From positions 1-33,308 of the forward strand of contig RXIX01000028.1 in the NCBI GenBank assembly GCA_003989075.1: 33,308 nucleotides of DNA, written 5' to 3'. Source of the stretch: Candidatus Competibacteraceae bacterium (GTDB lineage: Bacteria; Pseudomonadota; Gammaproteobacteria; Competibacterales; Competibacteraceae). Within the stretch, counting starts at the first letter, position 1. Each line of letters starts with the position of its first letter. Positions 1 through 9,638 of this stretch are shown in pieces. The translations under genes and the position numbers were made by a program. Below the pieces are notes generated by a model that saw only the letters and a list, made by a program, of their open reading frames with translations, was not told the origin of the DNA and did not search any database.

Positions 1-43
1 TTTTAAGGTCCTCGACGCGTTCGTCGTCGGTGTACTGTTCCAT
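1..43 (-). CDS. yfgM: YfgM-family tetratricopeptide protein, N-terminal fragment
   Basis: Only the first 14 codons are in the window; the gene runs off the left edge. The start reads MEQYTDDERVEDLK, which resembles the acidic N-terminus of YfgM proteins just before their single membrane helix. YfgM is an inner-membrane protein with periplasmic TPRs that associates with the SecYEG translocon and periplasmic chaperones (family knowledge). It lies 26 bp downstream of hisS on the same strand, the position yfgM holds in many gammaproteobacteria. The call rests on position plus a short N-terminus. Confidence 0.6.
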   Translation of the reverse strand, partial: MEQYTDDERVEDLK

Positions 44-69
44 GCGATCGGTCCTTTGCGTATTTCGAT

Positions 70-1347
70 TTAGGCGTCAAGCAGCGCGCGCAGGTGAGCG
101 GCAAGCTGGTTCTGGGGCAGACTGCGCTGTTCACCCTGGACTTCGCGCAGCGGCTTGAGGGCAATGCTGCCGCTGCGCACCTCGTCTTCACCCAGGATCA
201 GCGCGAAGCGGGCGCCGCTGTGATCAGCGCGGCGAAACTGGGCCTTGAAACCACCACCGCCGCAGTGCATGCGCAGGCGCAGGCCCGGCAACTGATCGCG
301 CAGTTGTTCGGCCAACGCCAGGCCCTGCTGCTGGGCAGCCTCACCGACCAGGATCAGATAGGCATCGGGAGCCTGATCAGCACCGGTCGTGCCACGCGCA
401 GCGAGCATCGCGACCAGGCGCTCCATGCCCATGGCAAAGCCTACGCCGGGCGTGCGCTGGCCGCCGAGCTGTTCGATCAGGCCATCGTAGCGACCGCCGG
501 CGCAGATCGTGCCCTGGGCACCGAGCGTGTCGGTGACCCACTCAAAAACAGTCTGCGAATAATAGTCCAGGCCGCGCACCAAGCGTGGATTCACCTCGTA
601 GGCGACGCCGGCGCTGTCCAGCAGCGCGCGCAGCCCGGCAAAGTGCGCCGCCGATTCCGGATCCAGATGCTCAAGCAGCAGCGGTGCCCCGGCGACCACC
701 GCGCGCATCGCCGGGTTCTTGGTGTCGAGGATGCGCAATGGATTGCTGTGCAGGCGGCGCTGGCTGTCCTCATCGAGTTCATCCTGGCGGGCGCTGAAAT
801 AGGCGACCAGTCGTTCCCGATAGGCGGCGCGGGCGGTGCTGGAGCCAAGTGAATTGATCTGCAGGGTGACCGCGTCCAGGCCCAGTTGTCGCCACAGCCG
901 CGCTGTCAGGCAGATCAGCTCGGCGTCGATGTCGGGACCGGCCATGCCATAGGCTTCGGCGCCGACCTGATGAAACTGGCGATAGCGGCCCTTCTGTGGC
1001 TTCTCGTAGCGGAACATCGGCCCGGCGTACCACAGGCGCTGGGTCTGGTTGTGCAGCAGGCCGTGTTCAAGGCAGGCGCGCACACAGCCGGCGGTGCCCT
1101 CGGGGCGCAGGGTCAGGCTCTCGCCGTTGCGGTCGTCGAAGGTGTACATCTCCTTTTCGACGATGTCGGTGACTTCGCCGATCGAGCGGGCGAACAGCTC
1201 GGTTTTCTCGGCGATCGGCAGGCGGATTTCCTGGTAACCATATCCGGTGAGCAGGCTGCGGATGGTGGTTTCCAGCGCCTGCCAGTGCGCGGATTCACCG
1301 GGCAGGATATCGTTCATGCCACGGATGGCTTGCAACTGCTTGGCCAT
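70..1347 (-). CDS. hisS: Histidine--tRNA ligase
   Basis: Class II aminoacyl-tRNA synthetase that charges tRNA-His in the cytoplasm. The 425 residues match the usual length. Visible signatures are the N-terminal [10 protein letters not shown], the motif 2 region with [16 protein letters not shown], the histidine-specific [13 protein letters not shown] and motif 3 GFAMGMERL, followed by a C-terminal anticodon-binding domain. It sits between rodZ and yfgM, all on the minus strand with short gaps, so co-transcription is likely. In many relatives ispG separates rodZ from hisS; here the gap is only 51 bp. Confidence 0.97.
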   Translation of the reverse strand: MAKQLQAIRGMNDILPGESAHWQALETTIRSLLTGYGYQEIRLPIAEKTELFARSIGEVTDIVEKEMYTFDDRNGESLTLRPEGTAGCVRACLEHGLLHNQTQRLWYAGPMFRYEKPQKGRYRQFHQVGAEAYGMAGPDIDAELICLTARLWRQLGLDAVTLQINSLGSSTARAAYRERLVAYFSARQDELDEDSQRRLHSNPLRILDTKNPAMRAVVAGAPLLLEHLDPESAAHFAGLRALLDSAGVAYEVNPRLVRGLDYYSQTVFEWVTDTLGAQGTICAGGRYDGLIEQLGGQRTPGVGFAMGMERLVAMLAARGTTGADQAPDAYLILVGEAAQQQGLALAEQLRDQLPGLRLRMHCGGGGFKAQFRRADHSGARFALILGEDEVRSGSIALKPLREVQGEQRSLPQNQLAAHLRALLDA

Positions 1348-1398
1348 GATCAGAAGGGTCCGAAAGGTGGGCGGGGCGGGCGCGGCTGCGCCTTGGGT

Positions 1399-2523
1399 TT
1401 AGAGAGGGCTTTGATCCAGGGTGAAGCGGCTGACCGTGCCCCGGCGCGGTACATAAACGGCGGTATCGACCGGTTTTTCGCCCAGGGTCAGGCGCGCGGC
1501 CGGCGCATTGCCCAGGGTGACCGAGAAGGGCGGGGTGCCGGAGACTGTCTGGCTGCTGCGCGCCTTCATCAGGCCATTCAGCAGGATCTTGCCCTGGGCA
1601 TCCTTCACCTCGACCCAGCAGTCACCGCTGAATTCCATGGCCAGCCGGGTTTCGCCGGGCAGGCTGACCGGTGGCGCGGGTGGGGGTGCGGCGCTCTCTG
1701 CAGCCGGTGGCGGCGCTTCCGCGCTGGGTGCAGCGCTGGCGCTGGCGCTGTCGATGCCGGGAACGCTGGGCGGCGCCGGCGCATCCGGCACAGCGGTGAT
1801 CGGAGGGGCATCCAGCACTGGGGGCGGAGGTTCGGTACCGGGCGCGGCAGGCGTCAGGGTGGTCACGATCAGCGGCGGCGTGCTGGATACGGGCGGCACG
1901 CTGGGTGCGGCGGGTGTTGCTGGCACGGGTGCGGTGGGTGTGTTCGCCGCCGTCTCGCCGGAACCTGTCTGGAATGGATAATAGGTCTGCGAATGTCCGG
2001 TGCTGGCCGGCCGGGTGGCAGCAGGTGCCGTGGCCGGCGTATCCCCCGTGGGGTCGCTATTCCACAGGCTGGTCAGGCGGCGCGGGTCAAGCGCGTCCAT
2101 ATTCTGCACCGCAGTCCAGCCCAGTGCGATCACCAGTATCAGGTAGAGCAGGCCGCGCAGATCCCGGGCATGGGTCTGACGCTGCAGCGGGTGCAGCACC
2201 TGCAACGGCGGCGGACCTTCCACGATGCCGACCTGGGTGCGATAGCGCTCCAGAACCGCATCCTCGGGCATGTGCAGCAGGCGTGCGTAGCGGCTCAGGT
2301 AGCCGCGGGCGAACACCGGCGGACCGAGCCGGGCAAAATCATCGCCTTCAATCGCCGCGATCAGCAGCGGATTCAGGCCCAGGTGGCGGGCGACATCGCG
2401 CTGCCCGGCGCCCGTTTCGCTGCGGACCTGGGTAAACCAGGCGCCAAGCGATCCGGCATCGTCAGTCGCGCTCGGTGTCGGTGGGTTGAAATCGTCTTGG
2501 GGCGTCTTGTCCATCGTGCTCAC
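1399..2523 (-). CDS. rodZ: RodZ-like cytoskeletal/cell-shape protein (HTH + TM + DUF4115)
   Basis: Bitopic inner-membrane protein that links MreB filaments to the elongation machinery (family knowledge). An Xre-like helix-turn-helix domain spans about residues 25-95 (LGAWFTQVRSETGAGQRDVA, then YLSRYARLL). One transmembrane helix lies at about 122-140 (LRGLLYLILVIALGWTAV). A long Pro/Ala/Ser/Thr-rich periplasmic linker covers about 155-290, and a DUF4115-type beta domain about 295-370 (SGDCWVEVKDAQG...GNAPAARLTLG). The listed start is a GTG whose first bases overlap the pilF stop (GTGA), suggesting translational coupling; an ATG three codons in is the alternative. Confidence 0.93.
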   Translation of the reverse strand: MSTMDKTPQDDFNPPTPSATDDAGSLGAWFTQVRSETGAGQRDVARHLGLNPLLIAAIEGDDFARLGPPVFARGYLSRYARLLHMPEDAVLERYRTQVGIVEGPPPLQVLHPLQRQTHARDLRGLLYLILVIALGWTAVQNMDALDPRRLTSLWNSDPTGDTPATAPAATRPASTGHSQTYYPFQTGSGETAANTPTAPVPATPAAPSVPPVSSTPPLIVTTLTPAAPGTEPPPPVLDAPPITAVPDAPAPPSVPGIDSASASAAPSAEAPPPAAESAAPPPAPPVSLPGETRLAMEFSGDCWVEVKDAQGKILLNGLMKARSSQTVSGTPPFSVTLGNAPAARLTLGEKPVDTAVYVPRRGTVSRFTLDQSPL

Positions 2524-3275
2524 TGCGGCTGTTTCAGGCGACGGGCTTCATCGGAATTCGGATACTGCGTGGCCAGGGTATTGGCATACTGTTGGCGCAA
2601 TTGCGCATCGCCCTGCGGGCTGCTTTCAATCAGGATGCCCAGCCACAGGCTTTGTGCGGTGGCGCGGCTGCGGCTATGAAAACGCTGTAGAAAGGCACGC
2701 CCCTGCAGGGTATTGCCGCGCCGCTGGTTGAGCTGCGCCAGATCATACAGGGCGCTGGCATTGCTCGGATCGCTGTCCAGGGACTGGCGCAATGCGGCCT
2801 CAGCCTGCTCCAGGTCGTCCCGCTTGAGGGCGCAGCTCGCCAACCCGGCATAGGCATCAGCGGCGGTTGCGCCGGCGTTGGCCGGATCCGCGGCGATGCG
2901 ACGGAATTCGGCCTCGCCCTCGGCGGTGCGCACCGGCTCGCCAGTACACAGCAGCCGGGCGTAGTTGAGCTTGGCCAGGGTGTAGTCCGGCTTCAGGCTG
3001 ATGGCACGCTGGTAATGATCGGTGGCCGGACTGTACTCGCGCATTTCCTCGTAGAGTACGCCCAGGGCATTGTGGGCCTCCGGGTAGTCGTCATCGTATT
3101 GCAGCGCCTTAAGCAGCTTTTCCGCCGCGACTTCGAGATGACCCGATTGCATGTAGCCGATACCCAGCTTGAAGTTGGCCTCGGCGACATTGCGCTTGAA
3201 GTCCTTGTCCGCGCTGCTGGCGCAACCGGCCAGCAGTACGGTGGCCAGGAGTAACGGGGAGACGGCTAGCCGCAT
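2520..3275 (-). CDS. pilF: Type IV pilus biogenesis lipoprotein PilF/PilW (TPR)
   Basis: Outer-membrane lipoprotein with tetratricopeptide repeats that helps assemble the type IV pilus secretin (family knowledge). The start at 3275 gives a lipoprotein signal peptide, MRLAVSPLLLATVLLAGCAS, with lipobox LAGC and Cys18 as the predicted lipidated residue. TPR units follow (for example NFKLGIGYMQSGHLEVAAEK and YPEAHNALGVLYEEM), for 251 residues in total. An upstream in-frame extension to 3383 exists but would bury the signal peptide, so it was not used. It lies 13 bp after rlmN and overlaps rodZ by 4 bp, in the conserved rlmN-pilF-rodZ order. Confidence 0.93.
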   Translation of the reverse strand: MRLAVSPLLLATVLLAGCASSADKDFKRNVAEANFKLGIGYMQSGHLEVAAEKLLKALQYDDDYPEAHNALGVLYEEMREYSPATDHYQRAISLKPDYTLAKLNYARLLCTGEPVRTAEGEAEFRRIAADPANAGATAADAYAGLASCALKRDDLEQAEAALRQSLDSDPSNASALYDLAQLNQRRGNTLQGRAFLQRFHSRSRATAQSLWLGILIESSPQGDAQLRQQYANTLATQYPNSDEARRLKQPQ

Positions 3276-3288
3276 GGCAAACTCCCTT

Positions 3289-4389
<1,101 letters not shown>

Positions 4390-4417
4390 GGTGCGCAGTT
4401 TCCTCAGATAGGGGCCA

Positions 4418-4846
4418 TCAGCCGCGCGGACAGAGCTGGTCGGGGCTGAAGAAGAAGGCAATTTCAGCAGCGGCGGTTTCCGGTGCATCGGAACCGTGCG
4501 CTGCGTTGCGGGTAACGCTCTCAGCGAAATCGGCGCGGATGGTACCGGGCGCAGCCTTGGCGGGATCGGTCGCGCCCATGATCTCACGGTTGCGGGCAAT
4601 GGCGTTGTCGCCCTCCAGCACCTGCACCAGGGCCGGGCCGGAGGTCATGTAATCGACCAGAGCGGCGAAGAAGGGCCGCCCCTGATGCACTTCATAGAAC
4701 TGCTCGGCCTGCTCACGGCTCAGGTGGATCATACGCGCAGCGACGACGCGCAGACCGTGATCCTCGAAGCGGCTGATGATCTTGCCGATCAGGTTACGGG
4801 CAACAGCGTCGGGTTTGATGATGGACAGGGTACGTTCCACAGCCAT
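4418..4846 (-). CDS. ndk: Nucleoside-diphosphate kinase
   Basis: Transfers the gamma phosphate between nucleoside triphosphates and diphosphates through a phosphohistidine. The start at 4846 gives 142 residues beginning [20 protein letters not shown], the normal length. The active-site histidine lies in [16 protein letters not shown] ribosome site stands 6 bases before the ATG. Upstream in-frame codons to 4963 are unsupported because they cross the hairpin at 4893-4916. It leads into rlmN 28 bp downstream, an ndk-rlmN-pilF-rodZ arrangement common in gammaproteobacteria. Confidence 0.97.
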   Translation of the reverse strand: MAVERTLSIIKPDAVARNLIGKIISRFEDHGLRVVAARMIHLSREQAEQFYEVHQGRPFFAALVDYMTSGPALVQVLEGDNAIARNREIMGATDPAKAAPGTIRADFAESVTRNAAHGSDAPETAAAEIAFFFSPDQLCPRG

Positions 4847-4892
4847 GGCAGGCTCCATGAAAAAGGCGAAAACACGGGTTAAGGATAACGCA

Positions 4893-4916
4893 AGCCCGAC
4901 GGCGGGGCGTCGGGCT
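4893..4916 (-). terminator. Hairpin after hisG, possible terminator
   Basis: A perfect 9-bp GC-rich stem (agcccgacg / cgtcgggct) with a 6-base loop lies in the 256-bp gap between hisG and ndk. On the minus strand it is followed by TTGCGTTATCCTT, only a weak T tract. It could end hisG transcription or act as a leader structure for ndk. Confidence 0.45.
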
Positions 4917-5102
4917 GGGGGTCGAAGTTTAACGATATTTCGCCGCGTACGGCAACGCATCAAAGCGATGCAGGACGGACGCAGGGGGGTGAAAGCGCTT
5001 GAGAATTCAGACCTTGCCGCACGGCGACTTTGCCAGCCATGCCCACATGGACCGGCGCCGGGCGGGAAAGTTTTACGGTGGCCGGTTGTGACGCGCGCCG
5101 GT

Positions 5103-5975
5103 TTAGACGATTTTCTTCAATTCGTATTCCAGAATGCCCTGAGCGCCAGCCGCAGTCAGGCGCGGGATCAGATCGCGCACCTGCTGGCGATCAACCACGG
5201 TTTCGACTGCCAGCCAGTCACGGTCGTAGAGATGGCTGACCGTGGGTGCGTGCAGGCTGGGCAGCAGCGGCACCACGGCGTCGATGTGTGCCGCCGGCAC
5301 ATTCATCTTCAGCGCTACCTTGTTGCGTGCGGCCAGTGCGGCGCGGGTGAGCAGGGCGATCTGCTCGATCTTGGTCTGCTTCCAGGGATCGGTGAGCGCA
5401 GTGCGGCTGGCGATCAGCCGGGTGGTGGTGTGCAGCAGGTCGCAGACGATGCGCAGGCCGTGGGCGCGGATGGTACTACCGGTTTCGGTGATCTCGATTG
5501 CGGCATCGACCAGACCCTCGACCACCTTGGCTTCGGTCGCACCCCAGGAAAATTCAACGCTGGCATCGATGCCGCGCTCAGCCAGATAGCGGCGGGTAAA
5601 ACCGACCAGTTCGGTGGCGATGCGCTTGCCGGCCAGGTCTTCCAGGCAGCGGATCGGCGAATCCTCGCGCACGATCAGCACCCAGCGCGCCGGCTGGTCG
5701 GAGCTTTTCGAGTAGCTCAATTCACCGATTTCCACCACGTCGGCTTCACTTTCCAGGATCCAGTCCAGCCCGGTCAGGCCCGCATCGAGAATGCCATTGG
5801 CCACATAGCGCGCCATTTCCTGAGAGCGCACCAGGGCGCAGCGGATTTCCGGGTCGTCGATGGTCGGGAAATAGTTGCGGCTGTGCGGGCTGATGGTCCA
5901 GCCGGCCTGGCCAAACAGCGCGAGGGTCGAATTTTCCAGACTGCCCTTGGGGATGCCGAGTTTGAGTTGGCGCAT
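5103..5975 (-). CDS. hisG: ATP phosphoribosyltransferase, long (HisG_L) form
   Basis: First step of histidine biosynthesis: ATP plus PRPP to phosphoribosyl-ATP. The 290-residue length and the C-terminal regulatory region (from about residue 215, with [20 protein letters not shown]) mark the long homohexameric form, which does not need HisZ. N-terminal [20 protein letters not shown] and the ligand region [17 protein letters not shown] are typical. It stands alone: no other his biosynthetic gene is near, although hisS lies a few kilobases away. It diverges from nfi across an 80-bp gap. Confidence 0.96.
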   Translation of the reverse strand: MRQLKLGIPKGSLENSTLALFGQAGWTISPHSRNYFPTIDDPEIRCALVRSQEMARYVANGILDAGLTGLDWILESEADVVEIGELSYSKSSDQPARWVLIVREDSPIRCLEDLAGKRIATELVGFTRRYLAERGIDASVEFSWGATEAKVVEGLVDAAIEITETGSTIRAHGLRIVCDLLHTTTRLIASRTALTDPWKQTKIEQIALLTRAALAARNKVALKMNVPAAHIDAVVPLLPSLHAPTVSHLYDRDWLAVETVVDRQQVRDLIPRLTAAGAQGILEYELKKIV

Positions 5976-6018
5976 GGTGATGCCTTGTGATGCCGAGCGG
6001 ATTGGCGAAAGGGGCGCC

Positions 6019-6049
6019 AGTTTAACCGCGCCGGCCAGATGAATAAACT
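6019..6049. promoter_or_regulatory. Candidate face-to-face -10 elements between hisG and nfi
   Basis: The 80-bp divergent gap holds an inverted pair, agttta at 6019-6024 and taaact at 6044-6049. Each reads TAAACT toward its own gene. The -35 matches are poor on both sides. The nfi copy would start transcription close to the nfi ATG at 6056. This is a weak suggestion only. Confidence 0.25.
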
Positions 6050-6055
6050 CACCGG

Positions 6056-6718
6056 ATGAACCCGCTCCTGCATCCTGTCTGGACGCTGAGTCCAGCCGAG
6101 GCGATCGCCGTGCAGCGCGAACTGCGCCCCCATCTGGAACTGAGCGACCGGCTTGGTCCGGTGCGACGGGTGGCGGGTGTGGATGTCGGTTTTGAGGCTG
6201 AAGGTACGGTGACCCGGGCGGCGGTGGCGGTGCTGAGCTTTCCGCAACTGGAGTTGCTGGAAACCGCTATTGCCCGCTGCTTGACTGGCTTTCCCTATGT
6301 GCCCGGCCTGCTGGCGTTTCGCGAACTGCCAGCGGTACTGATGGCGCTGGAGCAGTTGCGTCAGCCGCCGGACCTGCTGCTCTGCGATGGTCAGGGTATC
6401 GCCCATCCGCGCCGTCTGGGCATCGCCAGCCATCTGGGCCTGCTGGTGGATATTCCGGCCATCGGCGTAGCCAAGACCCGGCTGTGTGGCAGCCACGACG
6501 AACCGCCCAGCCAGCGCGGTGCCTGGACGCCGCTGCGCGCCGGCCCTGAGATCATCGGCGCGGTGCTGCGCAGCCGACCGGGCGTCAAGCCGCTGTACGT
6601 TTCGCCCGGCCACCGCGTCAGTTTGGCGACTGCAATCGAGTATGTGATGGCCTGCTGCACCCGCTATCGCCTGCCCGAGACCACCCGCCACGCGCACCGG
6701 CTGGCCTCGGGTTGCTAA
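6056..6718 (+). CDS. nfi: Endonuclease V (deoxyinosine 3' endonuclease)
   Basis: Cuts DNA near deoxyinosine and other deaminated bases, starting alternative excision repair. The 220 residues match the family. Visible are the metal-binding Asp43 in AGVDVGF, the wedge motif and acidic residue in [10 protein letters not shown] (Tyr81, Glu90), Asp111 in [18 protein letters not shown] and the conserved GVAK at 137-140. It converges on opgD with only 12 bp between the stop codons, and it diverges from hisG. Confidence 0.96.
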   Translation: MNPLLHPVWTLSPAEAIAVQRELRPHLELSDRLGPVRRVAGVDVGFEAEGTVTRAAVAVLSFPQLELLETAIARCLTGFPYVPGLLAFRELPAVLMALEQLRQPPDLLLCDGQGIAHPRRLGIASHLGLLVDIPAIGVAKTRLCGSHDEPPSQRGAWTPLRAGPEIIGAVLRSRPGVKPLYVSPGHRVSLATAIEYVMACCTRYRLPETTRHAHRLASGC

Positions 6719-6730
6719 GCGCGGCGCCGG

Positions 6731-8314
6731 TCAGCCGTGCTCTGACGGCAGCGGCGACCATTGATACAGCCAGGTCTCGCTGAGCGCGCCGTCGGTATCA
6801 CGCAGGTAGCAGCGCAGGTCGACCGGTTCGGGACCTCGGGCGATCAGGTCGAAATGGCAGCGCCACAGGGGGGATTCCAGAATTGGCCGGGCGGCGGCAT
6901 CGCGAATCTCGCCGCGCGAGGCGTTGATCACGACCTCGACCTTGGCATCCTGCGGCAGGCGCGGCAGCCGTCCACCCTGGAAATCGATCACGAACTTGCG
7001 CATCGGCACGGTTTTCTTCTGCCCGGGAATGCCGCCGGCGCCGATGCGCGTGGCGACGACCGTGGCGAGTTCGGGTTGCACCGGTGGCCGTTCGCCCCAG
7101 TACAGGCGATAGTCGAAGCGCATTTCCCGCCCCGGTTGCGCCGGCTCGGCCGGGTTCCAGAAGGCGACGATGTTGTCGAAGGTTTCGTCCGGGGTGGGAA
7201 TCTCGATCAACTGCACCGCGCCCTTGCCCCAGTCGCTGAGTGGCTCGACCCACAGCGAGGGCCGCTTGTTATAGAACGCGCCATCATCCTGGTAGTTGGC
7301 GAAGTCGCGATCACGCAGCAGCAGACCAAAACCGCGCGGCTTGTCGTCGAGGAATGAGTTGACGCGGATATAGTGCGGGTTGAGCAGGGGTCGCCAGATC
7401 CACTCGCCGGTGCCGGTGTGCATGGCCAGTCCGTCGGAGTCGTGGATTTCCGGACGGAAGTCGTCGGACAGCCGGCGATCATTCTCGCCGTTCTGGAACA
7501 TTGAGGTCATCGGTGCGATGCCCAGGCGCTCAATCGCCTTGCGCGGGAACAGCCGTGCTTCGACCTGCATCACCGTGGTGTCGCCGGGCGTGACCACGAA
7601 ACGATAGGCGCCGGCAATGCTCGGACTGTCGAGCAGGGCATGCAGGGTCAGCGCCGGCGCGTCGATCGCTGGCCGCTCCAGCCAGAAGGCGCGAAACTCG
7701 GGGAATTCCTCGGGGCGCTCCATGCCGGTATCGATGGCCAGGCCACGGGCGGACAGGCCATATTGCTTACTGGCGCCGACCGCGCGGAAATAGCTGGCGC
7801 CGAGGAACGAGAACATGTCGCGTTGCCAGTCGGCGCGGCTGTTGACGCGGAAACCGGCAAAGCCCAGATCGCCAATCTGCGCGGGGACCTTGTCCTTGAC
7901 CTTGGGGTTGTACTGGAACAGGTCTGGGGAGAAGTGGATCGGCCGGGCGATGCCGTCAGCGACTTCGTAGAGGCTGACCGGGTGGTGGAAGTACAGACCG
8001 AGGTGAAAGAAGCGCGCCTGGAAGGGCAGTTCGCCGCCGGCCCACAGCGAATGCTCGGGGCGAAAGACGTTCAGCGCCTGGTACTGGTCATAGTCCATCG
8101 CTGCCAGCCAGGGTGGCCGGGCGTCAGCGGGCGCCTGATAGGGCTCACTGGCCAGACGCCGGGCGGTATCCAGTAGCCAGTCACTGCTGAACGGCTGGCC
8201 ATCGCCCGGCCGGTCACTGGCACTGCTGCTGATGGCAGCCTGGACCAAGGGTGCCGGCAGCATCCCGCAAGCCGCCAATCCCAGCAACCGCGTTAACAAC
8301 TCCCGTCGTTTCAT
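6731..8314 (-). CDS. opgD: Periplasmic glucan biosynthesis protein, OpgD/OpgG family
   Basis: Periplasmic enzyme of osmoregulated beta-glucan synthesis. The 527 residues begin MKRRELLTRLLGLAACG, with a twin-arginine start, hydrophobic stretch and an AQA-like cleavage region. That Tat-type signal favours OpgD over OpgG, which normally uses Sec. Family blocks include MDYDQYQALNVFRPEHSLW, SPDLFQYNP, FLGASYFRAVG, FWLERP and ENDRRLSDDFRPEIHDSDGL. No opgH glucosyltransferase lies nearby, so the synthase must be elsewhere. The D versus G choice rests mainly on the signal peptide. Confidence 0.88.
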   Translation of the reverse strand: MKRRELLTRLLGLAACGMLPAPLVQAAISSSASDRPGDGQPFSSDWLLDTARRLASEPYQAPADARPPWLAAMDYDQYQALNVFRPEHSLWAGGELPFQARFFHLGLYFHHPVSLYEVADGIARPIHFSPDLFQYNPKVKDKVPAQIGDLGFAGFRVNSRADWQRDMFSFLGASYFRAVGASKQYGLSARGLAIDTGMERPEEFPEFRAFWLERPAIDAPALTLHALLDSPSIAGAYRFVVTPGDTTVMQVEARLFPRKAIERLGIAPMTSMFQNGENDRRLSDDFRPEIHDSDGLAMHTGTGEWIWRPLLNPHYIRVNSFLDDKPRGFGLLLRDRDFANYQDDGAFYNKRPSLWVEPLSDWGKGAVQLIEIPTPDETFDNIVAFWNPAEPAQPGREMRFDYRLYWGERPPVQPELATVVATRIGAGGIPGQKKTVPMRKFVIDFQGGRLPRLPQDAKVEVVINASRGEIRDAAARPILESPLWRCHFDLIARGPEPVDLRCYLRDTDGALSETWLYQWSPLPSEHG

Positions 8315-8355
8315 GCCTGTCGTCGCAACCCGTGTTTGTCGTTATGGGGGCGACG

Positions 8356-8361
8356 ATTATA
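8356..8361 (-). promoter_or_regulatory. Possible -10 element for opgD
   Basis: A perfect TATAAT on the minus strand lies about 40 bp upstream of the opgD start. No convincing -35 hexamer sits 16-19 bp above it, because that stretch is very GC-rich. If active, another factor or an extended -10 contact would be needed. Confidence 0.3.
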
Positions 8362-8416
8362 GCGCCGTGCCCGGGCTGGCGGCAGCGCCGGTCCGGGCGG
8401 AACGGGTGCGGTAGCC

Positions 8417-9064
8417 TTAGCCGGCGATGCGCTCGCGGATGGCGTTGACTACGCCTTCACTGCTGGGTGAATTGATGGTCAGCAGCAGGCCCTCGGCGCG
8501 GTAAAAATCGACCAGTGGCGCGGTTTTCTCGTTGTAGATGTCCAGGCGCTTGCTGATGGCTTCCTCGGTTTCGTCAGCGCGCTGCACCACCGGACTGCCG
8601 CACTTGTCGCAGATGCCTTCGACCTTGGGCGGCTGGCTGCGCACGTTATAGATCGCCTGGCAGGCGGTGTTGGCACAGGTGCGACGGGTGGTGAGGCGGT
8701 TGAGGATTTCCTCGCGCGGCACGTCGATATTGGCGACCACGTCCAGCTTGATGCTGAGTTTGCCGAGCAGGGTCTTGAGGGCCTCGGCCTGGGGAATGGT
8801 GCGCGGGAAGCCGTCGAGCAGGAAGCCCTGGGCGCAGTCGGGTTCCTGCAGGCGCGTTTCCATGATGCCCATGATCAGCGAATCCGGGACCAGATCGCCA
8901 GCTTTCATGTAGGCGTCGGCCTGCTTGCCCAGTTCCGTGCCGGCCTGCACTGCGCCGCGCAGGATGTCGCCGGTGGAAATTTGCACCGAGCCGTCAACCT
9001 GGGTCAGCAGTTTTGCCACGGTTCCTTTGCCCGCACCCGGGGCGCCTAGCAGAATCAGTCGCAT
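8417..9064 (-). CDS. adk: Adenylate kinase with four-cysteine lid
   Basis: Interconverts ATP plus AMP with two ADP. The start at 9064 gives 215 residues beginning MRLILLGAPGAGKGTVAKLL with the P-loop, preceded by a GAGGAA ribosome site about 9 bases upstream. The lid carries four cysteines, CANTAC followed after 16 residues by CDKC. This suggests a structural zinc site, with a two-residue expansion relative to the usual CxxC. The E. coli enzyme lacks these cysteines. DGFPRTIPQAEAL is the AMP-binding region. The 215-bp gap upstream holds no gene I can support. Confidence 0.96.
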   Translation of the reverse strand: MRLILLGAPGAGKGTVAKLLTQVDGSVQISTGDILRGAVQAGTELGKQADAYMKAGDLVPDSLIMGIMETRLQEPDCAQGFLLDGFPRTIPQAEALKTLLGKLSIKLDVVANIDVPREEILNRLTTRRTCANTACQAIYNVRSQPPKVEGICDKCGSPVVQRADETEEAISKRLDIYNEKTAPLVDFYRAEGLLLTINSPSSEGVVNAIRERIAG

Positions 9065-9081
9065 GAAAGGGTTCCTCACTT

Positions 9082-9151
9082 TTGAGTGGTGGTGGTTCAT
9101 ATCCGGTTGCCGCACCAGCGATCACCGGTCGCGCGCCAACCTTGAGTGGTG
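9082..9151. repeat. 10-bp direct repeat upstream of adk
   Basis: The word ttgagtggtg occurs at 9082-9091 and again at 9142-9151, exactly 60 bp apart, in the gap between the Rieske gene and adk. The proximal copy lies just above the adk ribosome site. It may be a regulatory repeat or chance. Confidence 0.3.
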
Positions 9152-9279
9152 CGGCGCGTCATCGGAGTGGTTACAGCCTTTTAATAGTGCTTGAGCGCGC
9201 CGGGCTGTGCAATCGCCGATCGCATATGTGCAGCCCTTTTGTCGGCCGCGACCGGTATTTCAGTGCGGTAGCGGACGTG

Positions 9280-9636
9280 TCAGGAGCGGCGCTGTTCCAG
9301 ATCCATATCGACCAGCAGCCAGCCGTCACGCTCGATCAGCGTCACTGCCTGCAGTGATTGCCGCGCGCAGGGACCGCTGAGGCAATAGCCGTCCTCGATG
9401 CGAAACAGCGCGCCGTGAATACCGCACTGGATGAGTGTACCGCTGATGTCGAGAAAGCGATCCGTTTCCCATTCCATCGGCGCGCCAGTGTGCGGGCAGC
9501 GGTTGCGATAGCCAAACAGGCCGCACGCAGTGCGCACCACGATCAGATCGGCATAGCGGGCATCCGGCCGCAGCATGAAGCCCTTGCTTTGACCTTCGAC
9601 CAGCGCATCAAGGCGGCAGAGACGCTGTTCGGCCAC
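9280..9636 (-). CDS. Small Rieske-type [2Fe-2S] protein
   Basis: A 118-residue soluble protein consisting essentially of one Rieske domain. The cluster motifs are C47-P-H49 (NRCPHTGAPM) and C71-G-I-H74 (IQCGIHGALF), giving two Cys and two His ligands. There is no signal peptide or membrane helix. The GTG start is 2 bp beyond the ubiI stop, so it is almost certainly co-translated as the last gene of the ygfB-pepP-ubiH-ubiI operon. Position suggests electron delivery to a redox enzyme, perhaps the neighbouring flavin hydroxylases, but that is inference. It is not fused to an oxygenase domain. Confidence 0.9.
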   Translation of the reverse strand: MAEQRLCRLDALVEGQSKGFMLRPDARYADLIVVRTACGLFGYRNRCPHTGAPMEWETDRFLDISGTLIQCGIHGALFRIEDGYCLSGPCARQSLQAVTLIERDGWLLVDMDLEQRRS

Positions 9637-9638
9637 GG

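Noticed and set aside
886-2679. Long plus-strand open frame of 597 codons opposite hisS, rodZ and pilF
   Set aside because: It is antisense to three well-supported genes, has no recognisable domain and has the Gly/Arg/Ala-rich composition expected of a mirror frame in high-GC DNA.
4776-5990. Plus-strand open frame of 404 codons opposite hisG
   Set aside because: It mirrors hisG and crosses the hairpin upstream of ndk; no family signature or ribosome site.
9226-9240. Terminator after the Rieske gene from the gggctg...cagccc pair near 9200-9238
   Set aside because: The stem is short and mismatched, and the T run is on the wrong strand for the Rieske gene.
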